From positions 1-10,310 of the forward strand of contig JBBQUP010000113.1 of assembly GCA_038212305.1 (NCBI GenBank): DNA of 10,310 nucleotides, given 5' to 3'. The stretch is from JBBQUP01 sp038212305. GTDB lineage: Bacteria > Bacteroidota > Bacteroidia > Bacteroidales > Marinilabiliaceae. The translations under genes were made by a program, and so were the position numbers. The notes beneath the pieces are model-generated. The model was not told the DNA's origin, did no database searches, and saw only the letters and a program-made list of their open reading frames with translations. Below are positions 7,557 to 10,310 of the stretch, in pieces. How positions within the stretch are numbered: position 1 is the stretch's first letter; the number at the start of each line of letters is the position of its first letter.

Positions 7557-8237
7557 ATGAGACTTTCTGTTTATATCTCCTTTCTATTTTGGTTTGCATA
7601 TGGTTTAGTCCGTAGTCAAGGAATTACTAAATCGACCTTAACTACCAGCACTCACAATGCATTGGCATCAATTTTTGCGTCACAGGTTGATGAAGCAAAC
7701 CCTGCCGAATTAACAAAAAAAATGGGTGAAATCTTAGGATGCAGAGTCAAACTCAAAGAAACAAAAATTCGCACCACCTTAAATGTACGACCTACCGTTG
7801 CATCCATATTTAAAAAAACTTCGAATCGAACCTACATTGTTCGAATAAATAACCGCTCTCGAAAAGATGCTATCTTGCTTTCAACCATACCACCCAAAGC
7901 TCAGTTCGGTTTATGGATGCACGAAACCATGCACATTGCTGATTACCAACAACGTAACGCTGCGGGAATTTTACAACGAGCCACTCAATATCTATCAAAA
8001 AAAGGAAAAAAACGATATGAACACGAAATTGATAAAATGGTAGTGGAGAATGGCTACGGATACTTTTTATCGAGTTGGGCTGAATTTGCCATGAACAACT
8101 CCAATGCATCTGAAAAATACAAGGAATACAAACGGTCGTTTTACCTCTCTCCAAATCAAATCAATCACCTCATGATAGAGAATCCCTCACTAGAAGTTAA
8201 TTCTCATCAAAATGAAGCCAATACATTCGCCAAGTGA
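7557..8237 (+). CDS. Exported hypothetical protein with HETMH (HExxH) zinc-metallopeptidase-like motif
   Basis: I do not recognise a named family. The 226 residues start with a clear signal peptide (hydrophobic to about residue 18, probable cleavage around SQG, 20-22), so the protein is likely periplasmic or secreted. Residues 120-130 read WMHETMHIADY, an HExxH motif (His122, Glu123, His126) in a helix-like setting. About 30 residues on, YEHEIDKMVVENGYG (154-168) has acidic residues (Glu155, Glu157) that could be the third zinc ligand in a gluzincin-type arrangement. The mature part is rich in Lys and Arg. The tail after about 200 is Asn-rich and looks unstructured. A small metallopeptidase is a reasonable inference, but HExxH alone occurs by chance and activity is not shown. 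It stands alone after the palindromic element, and its last 31 bp overlap the convergent lutA-like gene. Confidence 0.8.
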   Translation: MRLSVYISFLFWFAYGLVRSQGITKSTLTTSTHNALASIFASQVDEANPAELTKKMGEILGCRVKLKETKIRTTLNVRPTVASIFKKTSNRTYIVRINNRSRKDAILLSTIPPKAQFGLWMHETMHIADYQQRNAAGILQRATQYLSKKGKKRYEHEIDKMVVENGYGYFLSSWAEFAMNNSNASEKYKEYKRSFYLSPNQINHLMIENPSLEVNSHQNEANTFAK

Positions 8238-8926
8238 AGTGTTTTGATCGGCAAATCTTGTTGTTTGATGTAGCTATCGATGTTTAACAAACAACTAGTT
8301 TCGGATGATACAATGTACTCAGCACCAGTTTTAAGTGCATTCTGAACTTTTTGTTCCACCATAGCCGTTGAAATTGGAACAAACTTAACCATGAATGTAC
8401 CTCCAAAGCCACAGCAGGTGGTGTTCTCTTCCATCTCAACCAACTCAAGCCCTGTTACTTTCGATAGTAAGGTGCGAGGTTCATCTTTTAAACCATACTC
8501 TCGCAGCGCTGAGCAGGCATCGTGATAAGTAATTTTATGGGGGAAATGAGCACCAAAATCAGTCATTTGAATTTGATTCACTAAAAAATCAGATAACTCA
8601 ATTACCCGACCTTTTATACTGGCCACTTGAGTTAGCATATCAGGCTCATCTTTAAAAAGGGTATCGTAATGATTTTTTACATACCCAGCGCATGATGCCG
8701 AAGGAACAACAATAGGATTTACCCCTTCGAAATCACGCATGAATTTTCGAGCTATTTTATTCGATTGTTTCCAATAACCACTATTAAAAGTAGGTTGTCC
8801 ACAACAGGTTTGATTCGGATTATAGTTCACCTCAACGCCCGCCTTTTCTAAAAGTTTTACCACATTCCATCCAGTTTCGGGATAAAGTTGATCAATAAAA
8901 CAAGGAATAAACAAATCGACTACCAT
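8207..8926 (-). CDS. lutA: LutA/YkgE-like (Fe-S)-binding protein with two CCG domains
   Basis: A 239-residue protein of the LutA family (Bacillus LutA is about 238), a subunit of the LutABC iron-sulfur L-lactate oxidation complex. Two cysteine-rich CCG domains are complete. The first has Cys9, Cys41-Cys42-Gly (CCGQPTFNSGY) and Cys79 (SASCAG). The second has Cys138 (HDACSALRE), Cys171-Cys172-Gly (CCGFGGTF) and Cys212 (SETSCLL). Such domains are also found in GlcF and HdrB, where they bind an iron-sulfur cluster or mediate electron transfer. The length and lack of a ferredoxin domain point to LutA rather than GlcF. No lutB or lutC flanks it, so the lactate assignment rests on family resemblance only. 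The ATG at 8926 fits the family start (VDLFIPCF). The 3' end overlaps the convergent gene by 31 bp. Confidence 0.88.
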   Translation of the reverse strand: MVVDLFIPCFIDQLYPETGWNVVKLLEKAGVEVNYNPNQTCCGQPTFNSGYWKQSNKIARKFMRDFEGVNPIVVPSASCAGYVKNHYDTLFKDEPDMLTQVASIKGRVIELSDFLVNQIQMTDFGAHFPHKITYHDACSALREYGLKDEPRTLLSKVTGLELVEMEENTTCCGFGGTFMVKFVPISTAMVEQKVQNALKTGAEYIVSSETSCLLNIDSYIKQQDLPIKTLHLANVLASF

Positions 8927-8943
8927 ACTTTATTATTTTTCGT

Positions 8944-8951
8944 CAAAAATA
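8944..8951 (-). promoter_or_regulatory. Possible -7 promoter element of the lutA-like gene
   Basis: On the minus strand this reads TATTTTTG, matching the Bacteroidota -7 consensus TAnnTTTG, 17 bases upstream of the start codon. The nearest upstream TTG is about 29 bases away, further than the usual 19-21, so no good -33 box is present. The call rests on one short motif in AT-rich DNA. Confidence 0.4.
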
Positions 8952-9244
8952 AGCCTTTTATTTAATCTGCCTATACATTGCAACGAAGTATTAAATATCA
9001 AAAACTACAAATCGTACTACCTTAATTAAATGAAAAACTAAGCACGAATGCTTTTTAGTAAACCATTGTCATGCATAAAAAAAGTATTCCACCTTAAAAA
9101 TTTCATCACCAAAGATGTATCCTTTAACATATAAAATCATACCTGCGGCAAAAAAATTGCAACTTTTAAATATCGTAATCGTTCCAAACACATGATCGGA
9201 TCATATTAAATACTGCCGGAGAATCAAGCAAATACGCTAAGGCA
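8952..9244. other. Divergent intergenic region with a 13-bp palindrome
   Basis: No open frame or RNA gene is visible between the divergent lutA-like gene and the cysteine-cluster gene. The clearest feature is ATGATC-G-GATCAT at 9192-9204, a perfect six-base inverted repeat around one base, ending 40 bp before the ATG at 9245. It has the size and symmetry of a dimeric regulator's operator, but no regulator gene is nearby. The rest is AT-rich spacer with no promoter I could place with confidence for the rightward gene. Confidence 0.45.
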
Positions 9245-9697
9245 ATGAAAAGGTACATTGAACAATTACTCGAAGATATAGAAGTGTCTCAAAACAGAGC
9301 ACTAGAGTGCATAAAGGCCTATTCCGAAACAAATACGGAGCAGGGATTTGATGATTTTGTAGAGCCCAACCCCGAAGATGGTATTAAGCTAAGTGATTTA
9401 ATGAATATTGAAACCATATTGCTTCCACATGAATCATTAATTGACGAAGAAGACGTTAAGATATTATCCTTATCCATCATTCAAATGTGGAGAGCTTATG
9501 GTTTATACCCCGTTTTTTCACCTCATCTTCCACGACGAATTAAATATAGTTTATTGCGCGATTATTGGGATCAAATTGTATTCCCAAGCAACAACAGTCG
9601 AGTTGATATAGAACTATGCGACCATGCAACATGCCCCTATTGCGATCTTTGTCCCGTTTGCGAAACAAAAACTAAAACTGTAGATCAGGAAATCTAA
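9245..9697 (+). CDS. Hypothetical protein with C-terminal cysteine cluster
   Basis: I do not recognise this 150-residue protein. It has no signal peptide or membrane segment and is acidic in its N-terminal half, mostly helical by composition (about residues 1-30 and 66-85). A central aromatic and proline-rich stretch follows (YGLYPVFSPHLPRR, 85-98), then LLRDYWDQ (103-110). The C-terminus holds five cysteines spaced CX4CX2CX2CX2C (Cys125, 130, 133, 136, 139) plus His127, just before a short polar tail. This arrangement suggests a bound zinc ion or iron-sulfur cluster. The protein is probably cytoplasmic. Its stop overlaps the msrB stop by 4 bp on the opposite strand. AAGG near 9239 is the only weak ribosome binding site. 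A link to redox repair through its neighbour MsrB is speculation, since the genes are convergent. Confidence 0.78.
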   Translation: MKRYIEQLLEDIEVSQNRALECIKAYSETNTEQGFDDFVEPNPEDGIKLSDLMNIETILLPHESLIDEEDVKILSLSIIQMWRAYGLYPVFSPHLPRRIKYSLLRDYWDQIVFPSNNSRVDIELCDHATCPYCDLCPVCETKTKTVDQEI

Positions 9698-10143
9698 GGC
9701 TTTTTATCCGGGACAAATTCCAACGAAATTGAATTAACACAATGACGAGTGTTTTTTGATGTAAACCCCTCTCCCATAAAAACATGCCCCAAATGAGCTT
9801 GGCATGTTGAACAAACAATCTCCACCCTTTGACCATCAGCATCAGGTATGCGGGTAACTTTCCCATTTATCTCATCATCGAAACTGGGCCAACCACAATG
9901 CGAATCAAATTTATCGGCCGACTTATATAAAGGAGTTCGGCAACGCTTACAAATGTAGGTTCCAGCTTCTTTTTTATTAGTATACTCACCTGTAAAAGCG
10001 CGCTCTGTTCCTTTGTGAACAATAACTCGCTCCTCTTCTGCTGTTAGTTTCTTATACTCCATTTTTTGTGTTGTTTGAGAGAATAAAGTAGTATTAATGC
10101 CAAAAATCACTGTTAATGCTAATGTCAGCGTTATAAATTTCAT
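9694..10143 (-). CDS. msrB: Peptide-methionine (R)-S-oxide reductase, exported form
   Basis: Reduces methionine-R-sulfoxide in damaged proteins. The catalytic domain fills residues about 30-147 of 149. It begins YKKLTAEEERV and has GTERAFTGEY (45-54), the two zinc-binding CxxC pairs Cys65/Cys68 (CKRC) and Cys111/Cys114 (CSTC), HCGWPSF (82-88) with Cys83 at the usual resolving position, GHVF (119-122), and the catalytic Cys135 in RHCVNSISLEF. Residues 1-23 are a typical signal peptide (Lys2, hydrophobic core, then SQ), so the enzyme is probably periplasmic. Met28 is an internal alternative that would give a cytoplasmic protein, but the in-frame signal peptide favours 10143. No msrA is in view. 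Only 27 bp separate the start from the 140-bp repeat, so any promoter of its own must overlap that repeat. Confidence 0.95.
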   Translation of the reverse strand: MKFITLTLALTVIFGINTTLFSQTTQKMEYKKLTAEEERVIVHKGTERAFTGEYTNKKEAGTYICKRCRTPLYKSADKFDSHCGWPSFDDEINGKVTRIPDADGQRVEIVCSTCQAHLGHVFMGEGFTSKNTRHCVNSISLEFVPDKKP

Positions 10144-10170
10144 AGTAAATTTTTTTAATGTCTAACACTT

Positions 10171-10310
10171 ACAATACTTCGGTATTTAATATCATATATA
10201 TCTGATTATCAGCAAAACAAGCCATATAATATTTGCATAAAGCCCTGAAAATCAGTATCTTAGTAGATTATTCCATAATTTATTAAGAATGATCTTCAGG
10301 GCTAGCAAAA
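10171..10310 (-). repeat. 140-bp long repeat, right copy (truncated by the window end)
   Basis: This is the inverted partner of 152-291, with one mismatch in 140 (C at 10253 opposite T at 209) and no indel. The match starts abruptly at 10171, 28 bases upstream of the msrB start codon, and continues to the last base of the window, so its outer limit is not known. Read on the minus strand it points towards msrB exactly as the left copy points towards speA. It holds the same internal palindromes, including the AATAC-TTCG-GTATT stem-loop near 10173-10186 on the + strand. Near identity implies recent duplication, gene conversion or strong constraint. Confidence 0.95.

Noticed and set aside
10060..10062. 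Internal Met28 as the true msrB start
   Set aside because: The 23 residues before it form a coherent signal peptide in frame with the domain, which would be unlikely by chance. The upstream start is preferred, though not proven.
152..10310. Composite transposon or genomic island bounded by the inverted repeats
   Set aside because: No transposase, integrase or cargo-type genes lie between the copies. The genes are core functions with similar base composition throughout, and no target duplication can be seen.

Overview
The window looks like chromosomal DNA of an A+T-rich member of the Bacteroidota, most likely Bacteroidales or a relative. This is an inference from codon and base composition, the scarcity of Shine-Dalgarno sequences, TAnnTTTG-type promoter elements before purB and the lutA-like gene, and the type of proteins present. 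No transposase, integrase, phage, CRISPR, toxin-antitoxin, tRNA or rRNA gene is visible.

Layout. Positions 1-500 hold no gene I can support. They contain one copy of a 140-bp repeat (152-291), shorter related motifs beside it, and an AT-rich leader. speA (arginine decarboxylase, +) follows and is separated by a hairpin terminator from a convergent NfeD/ClpP-class membrane serine protease gene (-). A 285-bp divergent promoter region leads to purB (+), and 35 bp later to an MsbA-like ABC exporter gene (+), probably one operon. Next comes a 220-bp spacer holding a compact palindromic element (7351-7509). After it are a small exported protein with an HETMH metalloprotease-like motif (+), an overlapping convergent lutA-like two-CCG-domain gene (-), a 318-bp divergent region, a hypothetical protein with a C-terminal cysteine cluster (+), and an exported MsrB (-) whose stop codon overlaps that gene. 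Directly upstream of msrB the window ends inside a second, inverted copy of the 140-bp repeat.

The genes do not form one pathway. They are mostly housekeeping functions: polyamine synthesis, purine synthesis, membrane quality control, lipid or drug export, lactate oxidation and methionine sulfoxide repair. The most unusual signal is non-coding. The two copies of the 140-bp repeat match at 139 of 140 positions with no indel, lie in opposite orientation about 9.9 kb apart, and each sits just upstream of a gene (speA, msrB) in the same orientation relative to that gene. The right copy runs off the window, so the full length of the repeat is unknown.
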